From contig CABVCF010000005.1 in assembly GCA_902496775.1 (NCBI GenBank), positions 1 to 44,615 of the forward strand: DNA of 44,615 bases. Reading direction: 5' to 3'. Below, piece by piece: positions 23,955 to 32,172 of the stretch (position 1 is its first letter; each line of letters begins with the position of its first letter). The notes under the pieces are model-generated. The model did no database searches and was not told where the DNA came from. It saw nothing but the letters and a program-made list of their open reading frames with translations. This DNA comes from an uncultured Collinsella sp. GTDB taxonomy: Bacteria > Actinomycetota > Coriobacteriia > Coriobacteriales > Coriobacteriaceae. The translations under genes and the position numbers were made by a program.

Positions 23955-26186
23955 TTAGAAGTTGGCGTCGTTGAGTTGTTCGTTCTCGAGGCCGTCGAGC
24001 TGTTGCTGTTCGGGCGTATCGGCGACGCTCTCGAGCAGCTCGGTGGGATCGATGTTCATGTCCCTACCGGCCTCGTTGCCGTTGACCAAGTCGTCCGAGA
24101 AGATGTCGACTTCCATTTCCTCGGCCTCTTCAATCTGAACCTCGAGCGGCACCTGGGTGCGCACGAGCTTAACGACCGGGCGCATGCGGGCAAACAGCGG
24201 CACGTACTCGATGATGATGGCCGAGTTCTCAAGACCGTACCAGCGTGCCGGGCTTCCGCAGGCGCGGCGGACGGCGTACTTGATGGCCATCACGCGGTGG
24301 TCATTGCGGTTGATGTCCGTTTCGGGGGCGAGCATCTTGCGCAGCATGCAAAAACGGAAGTCGCCCACGTTGCCGCGCGTCTCGTAGATGGAGTAGGTGT
24401 GGTGCTGCGGCGGCAACTCACCCGAGGCCATCAGGTCGCCGACGATCTGACGCAGATAGGCGTTGACGCGCTGGTTGACCTTAAAGCCCAGGTCCAGGCG
24501 AACGCGGAAGAGGAAGTCCGTGCCAAAGGTCTCGACGGAATACTCGTGCGTATAGGGCTCGTCGGTGACATGCACGTTAATGAACCAATACGCCTTGGCG
24601 CGCTTGGGATGTTTATCCAGGATGGAATAGAGCACGTCGCGGTCGAGCGTGAGCGGATCGGGGCTGTTGGTGAGGAACACCAGGTTGTCGGCGAGCACGG
24701 GATAGGTCTCATCGTTGCGCAGGCGGTTGAGCTGATCGATGTACTTGGAGACGGGCAACAGAATCGTCTGCGTGCGCTCGATGGCGGTGCCACGGCGCCA
24801 CACGTACATAAGGCCAAACAGCAGTGCGGCCAGGAAGATCATCACATAGCCGCCGTCAAAGAACATGGTGAGGCACGAGGCGAAGAAGCACAGCTCAATG
24901 GCACCAAAGAGCAGGGCGAAGACGCAGGCGCCCAGCTTGTGCTTGAGAATGCCAGCGATATAGCTCGTCAAAAGCGTCGTGGTCATGAGCATGGTCACGG
25001 TAATGGCGAGGCCGTAGGCGCTCTCCATGCGCTCGGAGTTTTGGAACAGCAGCACGATGAAGATGCAGCCGACCCACATGATGTTGTTGACGAGCGGAAT
25101 ATAGAGCTGGCCCTTGGTGTCGCTGGGGTAGTGGATGCGCAGATGCGGCATAAGGTTGAGGCGCGTGGCCTCGGATACCAGCGAGAACGAGCCGGTGATG
25201 AGCGCCTGCGAGGCAATGATGGCCGCCACGGCCGAAAGCACGATGGCAAAGGGGCGCAGGGGCTCGGGAAGCATCATATAGAACGGGTTGACGATATCCA
25301 TTGCGAGCATCTGGGGATTGGAGTTGTTGGCGAGCAGCCAAGCTCCCTGGCCCAGATAGTTAAGGATGAGGGCCGCCTTAACAAACGGCCAGGATGCGTA
25401 GATGTTGGCCTTGCCAACGTGGCCCATGTCCGAGTAGAGGGCCTCGGCGCCGGTCGTCGACAGGAAGACGAAGCCGAGCACCATGATGCCCGAGTGGTTG
25501 ATGGGCGAGAACAGGAACATGATGCCACGGATGGGGTTGAGCGCGCGTAGGATGGACAGGTTGCCGAGCATGTTGAACAGGCCGGCGCCAGCCAAGAACA
25601 GGAACCACAGCGTCATAAGCGGGCCGAACAGCTTGCCGATTGACGAGGTGCCGGCGCGCTGCATGGCAAATAGACCGCAGATAATGATGATGGTGATGAT
25701 GATCACATTGGTCTGACCGTCACCCAATAGCGCGTGGCCCCACTCGATGGTACGCAGGCCCTCAATGGCTGTGGTGACCGTGACCGCGGGGGTGAGGATG
25801 CCGTCGGCGAGCAGCGCCGCGCCGCCGATCATGGCGGGGAGAATCAGCCATGGCGCCACCTTGCGCACGAGACTGAACAGGGCGAAGATGCCGCCTTCGT
25901 TGTGGTTGTCGGCCTTCATGGCGATTACCACGTACTTGACCGTGGTCACGAGCGTCATGGTCCAGATGACGAGCGAAAGCGCGCCCAGGATCATGTCCTC
26001 GCTGACGGTACCGATGCCGCCGTTGTTGGCGACGATTGATTTCATGGTGTACATGGGGCTCGTGCCGATGTCACCATAGACGACGCCGAGCGTTACGAGC
26101 AGCATGCCAGCGGAGAGGGGGATGGCTCCGTGCCCGCCTTGCCCGCGCTGGTCTTGGAGGTTTGCCTCCAGTTTATTGTGTGCCAC
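23955..26186 (-). CDS. kup: KUP-family potassium uptake transporter
   Basis: A 743-residue KUP/HAK transporter that imports potassium with protons. Seen: the N-terminal LVTLGVVYGDIGTSPMYTMKS, a family signature, FALFSLVRK, LLADGILTPAVTVTTAIEGL, about 12 membrane segments to about residue 440, and a long cytosolic C-terminal domain (LLPVSKYIDQLNRL...). The acidic tail (IEEAEEMEVDIFSDD...) is typical of longer KUP proteins. GTG 26186 is chosen because AAGGGAG lies just upstream; ATG 26204 is the alternative and has no good site. A 24-bp palindrome lies about 100 bases upstream. I see no cyclic-di-AMP riboswitch in the leader. Confidence 0.93.
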   Translation of the reverse strand: MAHNKLEANLQDQRGQGGHGAIPLSAGMLLVTLGVVYGDIGTSPMYTMKSIVANNGGIGTVSEDMILGALSLVIWTMTLVTTVKYVVIAMKADNHNEGGIFALFSLVRKVAPWLILPAMIGGAALLADGILTPAVTVTTAIEGLRTIEWGHALLGDGQTNVIIITIIIICGLFAMQRAGTSSIGKLFGPLMTLWFLFLAGAGLFNMLGNLSILRALNPIRGIMFLFSPINHSGIMVLGFVFLSTTGAEALYSDMGHVGKANIYASWPFVKAALILNYLGQGAWLLANNSNPQMLAMDIVNPFYMMLPEPLRPFAIVLSAVAAIIASQALITGSFSLVSEATRLNLMPHLRIHYPSDTKGQLYIPLVNNIMWVGCIFIVLLFQNSERMESAYGLAITVTMLMTTTLLTSYIAGILKHKLGACVFALLFGAIELCFFASCLTMFFDGGYVMIFLAALLFGLMYVWRRGTAIERTQTILLPVSKYIDQLNRLRNDETYPVLADNLVFLTNSPDPLTLDRDVLYSILDKHPKRAKAYWFINVHVTDEPYTHEYSVETFGTDFLFRVRLDLGFKVNQRVNAYLRQIVGDLMASGELPPQHHTYSIYETRGNVGDFRFCMLRKMLAPETDINRNDHRVMAIKYAVRRACGSPARWYGLENSAIIIEYVPLFARMRPVVKLVRTQVPLEVQIEEAEEMEVDIFSDDLVNGNEAGRDMNIDPTELLESVADTPEQQQLDGLENEQLNDANF

Positions 26187-26285
26187 GAGGACTCCCTTAG
26201 ACATCCGGTTATCTGTCTAGGACAAAAAACTTTATGCCGTCTTTATACATACAAGAGCAGTTTGGCACATCGGGTTATTTTAGAC

Positions 26286-26309
26286 AATAATCCTCAGCTG
26301 GGGATTATT
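26286..26309. promoter_or_regulatory. 24-bp palindrome between the EamA gene and kup
   Basis: AATAATCC (26286-26293) and GGATTATT (26302-26309) flank a centre containing CAGCTG; only one T-G pair breaks the symmetry. It could be an operator for kup, which starts 100 bases further on the minus strand, or a hairpin ending the EamA transcript. Confidence 0.5.
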
Positions 26310-26343
26310 TATCTACGCAGGTAGTATTTCAAAGCAGGGGCTT

Positions 26344-27255
26344 TTAAGCACGTACTGTCTGGGCGATGCCAGCCTTGGCGTTTGCGCGTTTGCCGGCGAG
26401 TTCGCAAAAAATCGCGCCGCCGATGATAAGCGCGGCGCCCATCAGGCGGACCGGTGTTATGGCTTCGCCCAAAAGGACGGCCGAGAACACGACGGCCGAA
26501 AGCGGCTCGAGGTAGCCGACGACCGCGACGGTCTGGACGGGCAGCTTGGCGACGGCACTAAAGTAGAGCAGGCAACCGATGCCGGTGTTGACGACGCCGA
26601 GCATGACGACGGCGCGCCAATCAATGCTGGCGGCGACACCGGCGGACAGGAATGAGGGAGCGCCCTGCGTGATGAGCGTGAGGACCAGCGCGGTCACAAA
26701 AGCGGCGCTCACCTGGAGCGCGGAGTTCTCGAGACCTTCGATGTGCGGCGCACCCTTGCTAGCGATGACCATCAGCGCATAGCAAAATGCCGAGGCGATA
26801 CCGCAGACGATACCCGCAATGGGCATATTGCCGCCTAGACCTTGTGCTGCAATGAGAAAAGCACCGCAGGCGACGGCGATAAACCCGGCGATTTTGCCGC
26901 CGGTCAGTTTTTCACCAAAGATGAGTGGGGAGAGCGCCATGACAATGATGGGGCCACAGTAGTACAGCAGCGAGGATACGCCGACGCCGATCGTCTGGTA
27001 GGCGCGGAACAGAAAAATCCAGCTGGCGCCCAGCGCGGCTCCCGAGAGAAGGAGTGCTGCGGCTTCGCGGGGACGAGATGGCGCCTGCAGTTTATGGCGT
27101 TGGGTGATGGCAAGGATAGTGACAAGCGAGAGGGCGCCCAAAAACGTGCGCAGTAGCACGATATCGGAGCTCGGCAGTGCGATGGCGGCGGCGATGATGC
27201 CGTTGGAGCCAAACAATAGCAATGCTGCTAAGTACGTAAACAGTCCGTTGTTCAT
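26344..27255 (-). CDS. EamA/DMT-superfamily transporter
   Basis: A 303-residue integral membrane protein with ten predicted hydrophobic segments in two EamA repeats (first from LFTYLAALLLFGSNGIIAA, second from IAGIVCGIASAFCYALMVIASKG). The second repeat ends with the typical GYLEPLSAVVFSAVLLGEAITPVRLMGAALIIGGA. Members export amino acids or other small metabolites. ATG 27255 has GGGGA upstream. It is divergent from a LysR gene with a shared palindromic region, so that regulator very likely controls it. The substrate is unknown. Confidence 0.9.
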   Translation of the reverse strand: MNNGLFTYLAALLLFGSNGIIAAAIALPSSDIVLLRTFLGALSLVTILAITQRHKLQAPSRPREAAALLLSGAALGASWIFLFRAYQTIGVGVSSLLYYCGPIIVMALSPLIFGEKLTGGKIAGFIAVACGAFLIAAQGLGGNMPIAGIVCGIASAFCYALMVIASKGAPHIEGLENSALQVSAAFVTALVLTLITQGAPSFLSAGVAASIDWRAVVMLGVVNTGIGCLLYFSAVAKLPVQTVAVVGYLEPLSAVVFSAVLLGEAITPVRLMGAALIIGGAIFCELAGKRANAKAGIAQTVRA

Positions 27256-27278
27256 GCGCTGACATCCCCTCTATATCC

Positions 27279-27301
27279 GAACATGTTCACTATGGGTGAA
27301 C
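27279..27301. promoter_or_regulatory. LysR-type operator between the EamA and LysR genes
   Basis: GAACATGTTC (27279-27288) is a perfect palindrome that overlaps a second one, GTTCAC-TATGG-GTGAAC (27285-27301). The latter contains TTCAC-N5-GTGAA, the T-N11-A type of LysR box. It lies in the divergent promoter region. Confidence 0.65.
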
Positions 27302-27322
27302 TGGCTTTAGAAGAAAAGCGAA

Positions 27323-27328
27323 TATAAT
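27323..27328 (+). promoter_or_regulatory. Candidate -10 box of the LysR gene
   Basis: A consensus TATAAT 46 bases before the GTG start. No good -35 is present at 16-18 bases, compatible with a regulated promoter. Confidence 0.5.
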
Positions 27329-27373
27329 GCATGGAAAACATGACAAAAACTCATGCAAGGGTGGGGACGTGCC

Positions 27374-28231
27374 GTGGAGACCAATATCCAAAAGATGCAA
27401 GTGCTGCTCGAGACGGTGCGTGCCGGCAGCTTTACGCGTGCTGCAGAGCGCCTGAGCTATTCACAGTCGGGCGTGAGCCGCATGGTGGGCGACCTTGAGG
27501 CAGACTGGGGTTTTAAGGTGCTTGATCGCAGCCGCGAGGGCGTGGTGCTTTCTGCCGACGGGCGGCAGGTCATGCCGGCAGTCGAGGCGTTATGCGAAGA
27601 GTTTGGCCGCCTGCAGCGACGCGTGGACGAGATGCGAGGGCTCATGCGTGGCAAGATCTGCATCGGTACGTTTTCGAGCGTGGCGACCCACGTGCTGCCG
27701 CCGGTGATTGCGCGCTTTCGCGCCGATCACCCGGACGTCGATTATGAGTTGCTGATGGGCGACTATTCAGAGATCGAACAATGGGTGGCAGAGGGCCGCT
27801 GCGATCTGGGCTTTATCCCGTATGAGCCTCGAGAAAATGGCATGACATCGCGGTCTTTGGTGCGCGACGAGTTGATGGCGGTAGTGCCGGCAGACTCTTT
27901 GCTTGCCACGGCGGAGGTCGTCTCTCTTGCCGATTTAGCCAACGAGCAGTTTATTCTGCTAGAACGCGGCACCGATGATGAGATTACGCCGCTGTTCCGT
28001 CGGGCGGGGCTGACGGTGTGCTCCAAGCTGTCGACTTGGGATGACTATGCGATTATGGCTATGGTCGAGGACGGCCTGGGCGTGAGCATTCTTCCCGCGC
28101 TCATCTTGCGCCGTTGTCAGTTCGATGTTGCTGTGCGCCCACTCGAGGGGCATCCCCATCGCCAAATCAACGCCATATATCGAACGGCCGATGTTTCGCT
28201 TGCCGCCGCCCGTTTCCTCGAATACCTCTAA
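27374..28231 (+). CDS. LysR-family regulator divergent from the EamA exporter
   Basis: A 285-residue LysR regulator: winged helix with QKMQVLLETVRAGSFTRAAERLSYSQSGVSRMVGDLE and an effector domain (RGKICIGTFSSVATHVLPPVIARF...). The C-terminal half resembles CysL/CynR-like members (GLGVSILPALIL). GTG 27374 is chosen because GGGGAC is five bases upstream; ATG 27353 has no ribosome site. It is divergent from the EamA exporter with a shared T-N11-A operator, the classical arrangement for a LysR regulator controlling an efflux gene and itself. Confidence 0.88.
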   Translation: METNIQKMQVLLETVRAGSFTRAAERLSYSQSGVSRMVGDLEADWGFKVLDRSREGVVLSADGRQVMPAVEALCEEFGRLQRRVDEMRGLMRGKICIGTFSSVATHVLPPVIARFRADHPDVDYELLMGDYSEIEQWVAEGRCDLGFIPYEPRENGMTSRSLVRDELMAVVPADSLLATAEVVSLADLANEQFILLERGTDDEITPLFRRAGLTVCSKLSTWDDYAIMAMVEDGLGVSILPALILRRCQFDVAVRPLEGHPHRQINAIYRTADVSLAAARFLEYL

Positions 28232-28290
28232 ACGTGTACACGTCATTGTCCGTTTTGGGCAAATCTCGGAGTCCGGTACATTTTCTTATG

Positions 28291-28372
28291 AAATTGAACT
28301 ATCGAATGAGGTGCCGCGTTATACTGCTTGCTAAATTGAACCATGGTTCAATTCGTGTTCTATAAATTGAAC
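28291..28372. promoter_or_regulatory. AAATTGAAC operator array of the HTH-aminotransferase gene
   Basis: AAATTGAAC occurs at 28291-28299, 28333-28341 and 28364-28372, spaced 42 and 31 bases (about four and three helical turns). The middle one is half of a perfect 20-bp palindrome at 28334-28353 (AATTGAAC, CATG, GTTCAATT). A TATACT -10 box (28320-28325) lies between the first two sites. The HTH domain encoded just downstream is the obvious candidate binder. Confidence 0.75.
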
Positions 28373-28393
28373 TTTGCCAGCAAGGAGGTTCTA

Positions 28394-29914
28394 GTGGCCC
28401 AAGAGACGTTTAGCGATCGCCTGCGACAGGCTATGTCCGATCGCGACGTTCGCCAGTCGGACGTGATCCGCGCATCGGAGATGCTCGGCAAAAAACTCGG
28501 CAAGAGTCAGATGAGCCAATATGTGAGCGGCAAGACGATCCCGCGGCGCGATGTGGCCGAGCTGCTCGCCCGTATTTTGGAGGTCGATGTTACCTGGCTG
28601 CTTGCCGGCGACGCCGATCAAGGCGAGGCATCATCACCCCGCAACGATTCCAAGCCCGAACCCCATCCCTCAGCTCAAATTGCAAGGAGCACCACCATGC
28701 GTACTTTTTCTAAATCCACCAAGCTCGATAACGTCCTGTATGACGTGCGCGGTCCCGTCGTCGACGAGGCCGCCCGTATGGAGGACGAGGGCGAGCGCAT
28801 CCTCAAGCTCAATATCGGCAACCCGGCGCCCTTCGGTTTCCGCACGCCCGATGAGGTCATCAAGGACATGCGCCAGCAGCTGCCCGACTGCGAAGGCTAT
28901 TCCAACTCGCGTGGCCTGTTCTCTGCGCGCAAGGCGATCATGCAGTATTCGCAGATCAAGGGCCTGCCCAACGTTCAGATGGAGCATATCTACACGGGCA
29001 ACGGCGTGTCCGAGCTCATTCAGCTTTCGATGAACGCGCTGCTCGATAACGGTGACGAGATCCTGATTCCCAGCCCCGACTATCCGCTCTGGACGGCGTG
29101 CGCGACCCTTGCCGGCGGCCATCCTGTGCACTACCTGTGCGACGAGCAGGCCGATTGGTATCCCGATCTGCAGGATATGGAGTCCAAGATTACGAGCGCG
29201 ACCAAAGCCCTCGTCATCATCAACCCCAACAACCCTACGGGTTCCGTCTATCCGCGCGAGGTGCTCGAGGGCATCGTCGAGATTGCACGCAAGCATCAGC
29301 TGATGATCTTTGCCGATGAGATCTACGACCGCCTGTGCATGGACGGCTACGAGCACGTCTCGATTGCCTCGCTCGCCCCCGACCTGCCCTGCGTCACCTT
29401 TAGCGGCCTTTCCAAGTCGCACATGATCGCGGGCTATCGTATTGGCTGGATGGTGCTTTCGGGCAACCAGCGCTGCATGAGCGACTTCATCATGGGCATT
29501 AACATGCTCTCCAACATGCGCCTGTGCTCCAACGTGCCGGCTCAGTCGATCGTTCAGACGGCACTCGGTGGTCATCAGTCCGTTAACGACTACATCCGTC
29601 CCGGCGGCCGTGTCTACGAGCAGCGCAACTTTGTGTATGAGGCGCTCAACAAGATTGACGGCATCTCGGTGGTTAAGCCGCGTGCGGCGTTCTACATCTT
29701 CCCCAAGATGGATGTGAAGAAGTTCAACATCACCGATGACGAGCAGTTCGCCCTTGACCTGCTGCACGAGAAGAAGATCCTGATCACGCGCGGCGGCGGC
29801 TTCAACTGGGCTGAGCCCGACCACTTCCGCATCGTGTACCTGCCGCGCATGGAAGTACTCAAAGAGTCCCTCGAAGACCTCGCCGACTTCTTTGACCATT
29901 ACCGCCAGTCGTAG
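28394..29914 (+). CDS. HTH-XRE domain fused to an AlaA-like aminotransferase
   Basis: A 506-residue fusion. Residues about 5-75 are a Cro/C1-type helix-turn-helix (FSDRLRQAMSDRDVRQSDVIRA...MSQYVSGKTIPRRDVAELLARIL), then a linker, then from about 102 a fold-type I PLP aminotransferase close to AlaA: NIGNPAPFGF, GNGVSELIQLSMNALL, NPNNPTGSVYP, FADEIYDRL, and the Schiff-base Lys in FSGLSKSHMIAGYRIGW. GTG 28394 follows AAGGAGG. Inside the gene, AAGGAG precedes an in-frame ATG at 28697 (MRTFSKSTKLDN), which would give a free-standing 405-residue enzyme, the length of E. coli AlaA. The protein probably makes alanine or a related amino acid and may repress its own promoter through the upstream AAATTGAAC array. 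Confidence 0.88.
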   Translation: MAQETFSDRLRQAMSDRDVRQSDVIRASEMLGKKLGKSQMSQYVSGKTIPRRDVAELLARILEVDVTWLLAGDADQGEASSPRNDSKPEPHPSAQIARSTTMRTFSKSTKLDNVLYDVRGPVVDEAARMEDEGERILKLNIGNPAPFGFRTPDEVIKDMRQQLPDCEGYSNSRGLFSARKAIMQYSQIKGLPNVQMEHIYTGNGVSELIQLSMNALLDNGDEILIPSPDYPLWTACATLAGGHPVHYLCDEQADWYPDLQDMESKITSATKALVIINPNNPTGSVYPREVLEGIVEIARKHQLMIFADEIYDRLCMDGYEHVSIASLAPDLPCVTFSGLSKSHMIAGYRIGWMVLSGNQRCMSDFIMGINMLSNMRLCSNVPAQSIVQTALGGHQSVNDYIRPGGRVYEQRNFVYEALNKIDGISVVKPRAAFYIFPKMDVKKFNITDDEQFALDLLHEKKILITRGGGFNWAEPDHFRIVYLPRMEVLKESLEDLADFFDHYRQS

Positions 29915-29938
29915 GGGATAGAAACTCCGCACTATGAA

Positions 29939-29976
29939 AAGCTCCCTGCAGTTGTTTTGCTGTAGGGAGCTTTCTT
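29939..29976 (+). terminator. Rho-independent terminator of the aminotransferase gene
   Basis: AAGCTCCCTGCAG and CTGTAGGGAGCTT form a 13-bp stem with one G-U pair and an 8-base loop, followed by TCTT. It also faces the convergent deformylase gene. Confidence 0.85.
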
Positions 29977-29988
29977 GAATCGGCGGAA

Positions 29989-30399
29989 CTAAATAACAAT
30001 CCCGTTGCAGTGGTCGATTTCGTGCTGGATGACCTCGGCGGTGTAGCCCGAGAAGTTTTTGATGCGGTGGACGAAGTTCTCGTCCAAATACTCCACCTTA
30101 ATGCGGCGATAGCGGGTACAGGGACGCTCGCCGATCAGCGAGAGACATCCTTCGCTCGTCTGATAGGCATTGACCTGCTCAAGAATTTGAGGGTTGTACA
30201 TCAGGAGCGCCCTGTTGCCGTCCTTTACGCAGATGATGCGTTTGCGCACACCGATCATGTTGGCGGCGAGCCCCACGCACTCGTGTTCATGTTCGTGGAG
30301 CGTATCCAGGAGGTCTTGCCCGGTCACGGCGTCGTCGGGCCTCGCGTCTTCGGAAGGTAGACGCAAAAAGAACTCGGATTTCATGATGGGCTTAATCAT
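29989..30399 (-). CDS. def: Peptide deformylase, short form
   Basis: A 136-residue peptide deformylase that removes the formyl group from nascent N-terminal methionine. All three motifs are intact: VGLAANMIG (42-50), EGCLS (83-87, metal ligand Cys 85) and QHEIDH (125-130, ligands His 126 and His 130, catalytic Glu 127). It is shorter than typical deformylases (150-190) but ends normally after the HEIDH helix. ATG 30399 follows GAGGAG. The paralogue at 22246 shares the start MIK and overall layout but has lost the Glu. Divergent from the MFS transporter gene. Confidence 0.88.
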   Translation of the reverse strand: MIKPIMKSEFFLRLPSEDARPDDAVTGQDLLDTLHEHEHECVGLAANMIGVRKRIICVKDGNRALLMYNPQILEQVNAYQTSEGCLSLIGERPCTRYRRIKVEYLDENFVHRIKNFSGYTAEVIQHEIDHCNGIVI

Positions 30400-30604
30400 G
30401 GCGGGCTCCTCATGTCTTATGCTTTCGTGGACTTTTAATAATAGCGCGGAAGGAAAGCTGCGCGTCCGCGTTACAATCTTTCAACGTTGGACCATGTTGC
30501 CAGATTCGTCGTGTACGGCGTCTGGCGTAAGTCTAGGGCTCATTTTTCGCCCTGGACCGTTCCTCTGGGGCGATGCGACTGTCGTTCCAAGAGGAAGGAA
30601 ATGC

Positions 30605-32020
30605 ATGGGGAGCAAATCTCAGCAACAAGTTCAAGTAACGCCATCGGCCTCTGCGGCGATTCTCGTCGTAATGTATATTGCAGCCTTTGTTGCCGCGTTT
30701 AACGAGAACATCATTAACGTGGCGTTGCACGACATTATGGCAGCCTTTTCGGTGAGTGCCACCACGGCACAGTGGCTCGTCTCGGGCTACATGATCGTGA
30801 CGTCGATTTTTACGGCCATCATGGCCTTCCTGTCCGGCCGTTTCTCGACGCGCAAGCTGCTGTTTTTCGCATGCGGATGCATGGTCGCCGGCGAAGTCCT
30901 GTGCCTGGTCGCTCCGTCGTTTAGCGTTTTGCTGCCAAGTCGTATTTTGCAGGCTGCGGGATCGGGCATCTTGTTCCCGCTCATGATGAACGTGGTGCTG
31001 TCTTGCGCCCCGCGCGAGAAGCTCGGTTTGTATCTGAGCCTGGGCGGCGCCTGCATTACGCTAGGACCGGCGTTTGGACCCGTGATTAGCGGTCTTATGT
31101 GCACGTTATTTGGCTGGAGGGCGGTGTTCGTAGTGCCGCTGGTGGGCGGCATTGTGGTCGCTGCGGCGGGCGTTAAGCTTGTTCAGAATGTCGGAGAGCG
31201 CTCGAACACCACGCTTGATATTCTGTCGGTTGTTTTGCTCGCCGCCGGCATTACGGCATTTGTGTATTCCGTAGGCGAGTTCTCGACCAATCTGATTGCC
31301 GGCATCGTGGCGCTTTTCGCCGCCATTGTGCTGCTCGGCCTGTTTGCGGCCCGTCAGCTCAAGCTCGAGCATCCGGTGCTTAACGTGCGTCCCATGGCGA
31401 GCTTTCGCTTTTGGCCTGCGTGTTTGCTTGTGGTGGTGTCGATGATGACGACGTTCTCGATGAGCGTTTTGTTGCCGCTCTATTTTGAGGGCGCATACGG
31501 CATGACCGCACTTATTGCGGGCTTGCTCATTTTGCCGGCGATTGCCTGCAACGCCGTGACCTCGATTGTGGGCGGACGCGTGATGGACGCCCGTGGCGCA
31601 TGGCCGCTGCTGCCGGTCGGCTTTGCCCTGATTGCCGTGGGGCAGACTGCCATCTCGATGACGGCGGCAAGCATGAACATCGGCGTCGTCGTGGCGCTGA
31701 CCGTTGTGGTGTATGCCGGAGTTGGTTTGGTGCTGAGCCCCTCGCAAACGGCCGGCTTGGAGACGCTGCCTGTCGCCGAGCATCCTCACGGAACGGCATT
31801 GCTCAACACGTGGAACATGATTGCCGCATCGTTTGGCCCGTCGCTGTTTATCGGTCTGCTCTCGAGTTCTGCTGCGACCGCCGGCGCCGCTGGCGCTGCG
31901 ACGGACGTAGCCCAGGCGATTGGATTTGCAGCTGCCGTGCGTGTGGCGGCTGTAATTGCCGTGGTCGGGTTCGTGGCGTCGCTGGTGTACGCTCGTCGCG
32001 AGTCACACATGTCGCATTAA
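30605..32020 (+). CDS. MFS transporter, DHA2 (EmrB/QacA) drug exporter family
   Basis: A 471-residue major facilitator with about 13-14 hydrophobic segments. Seen: NENIINVALHDIMAAFSVSATTAQWLVSGYMIV (segment 1 and the DHA motif D region), the loop motif GRFSTRKLL between segments 2 and 3, LGGACITLGPAFGPVISG (motif C of exporters) and FGWRAVFVVPLVGG. Expected to export drugs or metabolites by proton antiport. ATG 30605 is preceded by GGAAGGAA; the frame back to 30194 overlaps the divergent deformylase and is not coding. The 205-base gap upstream shows no recognisable RNA element. Confidence 0.88.
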   Translation: MGSKSQQQVQVTPSASAAILVVMYIAAFVAAFNENIINVALHDIMAAFSVSATTAQWLVSGYMIVTSIFTAIMAFLSGRFSTRKLLFFACGCMVAGEVLCLVAPSFSVLLPSRILQAAGSGILFPLMMNVVLSCAPREKLGLYLSLGGACITLGPAFGPVISGLMCTLFGWRAVFVVPLVGGIVVAAAGVKLVQNVGERSNTTLDILSVVLLAAGITAFVYSVGEFSTNLIAGIVALFAAIVLLGLFAARQLKLEHPVLNVRPMASFRFWPACLLVVVSMMTTFSMSVLLPLYFEGAYGMTALIAGLLILPAIACNAVTSIVGGRVMDARGAWPLLPVGFALIAVGQTAISMTAASMNIGVVVALTVVVYAGVGLVLSPSQTAGLETLPVAEHPHGTALLNTWNMIAASFGPSLFIGLLSSSAATAGAAGAATDVAQAIGFAAAVRVAAVIAVVGFVASLVYARRESHMSH

Positions 32021-32104
32021 TGTGTGCACATAGATTCTGCAGCTAGATTGGATGGCGACACCATAAACTAATGGACGTTTTGCCGAGAGGCATGATTGTT
32101 TAAA

Positions 32105-32158
32105 GCGCAAAGAGTGCGCGACGGGCCCCGCGAATGGGGCGATGATGCCCGAGAGGGC
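32105..32158 (+). promoter_or_regulatory. Three-hairpin leader of the RGG-protein gene
   Basis: Three consecutive small hairpins precede the ribosome site: GCGC-aaagagt-GCGC (32105-32119), GCCCC-gcgaat-GGGGC (32125-32140) and GCCC-GAGA-GGGC (32147-32158), the last with a GNRA tetraloop. The 15-base gap to the ATG holds AAGGAG. This is a candidate structured 5' untranslated region; the ligand, if any, is unknown. Confidence 0.5.
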
Positions 32159-32172
32159 CAAGAAGGAGTCTC

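Noticed and set aside
23922..25550. 542-residue plus-strand frame opposite kup
   Set aside because: His/Val/Glu/Gly-rich shadow of the kup gene in GC-rich DNA; kup shows clear family motifs.
26205..26343. Cyclic-di-AMP (ydaO-type) riboswitch before kup
   Set aside because: The leader is too short and lacks the conserved blocks of that class.
28670..29932. 420-residue minus-strand frame opposite the aminotransferase
   Set aside because: Low-complexity shadow translation; the plus strand encodes the aminotransferase motifs.
30194..30604. N-terminal extension of the MFS transporter to 608 residues
   Set aside because: It overlaps the divergent deformylase gene and lacks membrane segments; the ATG at 30605 has a ribosome site.
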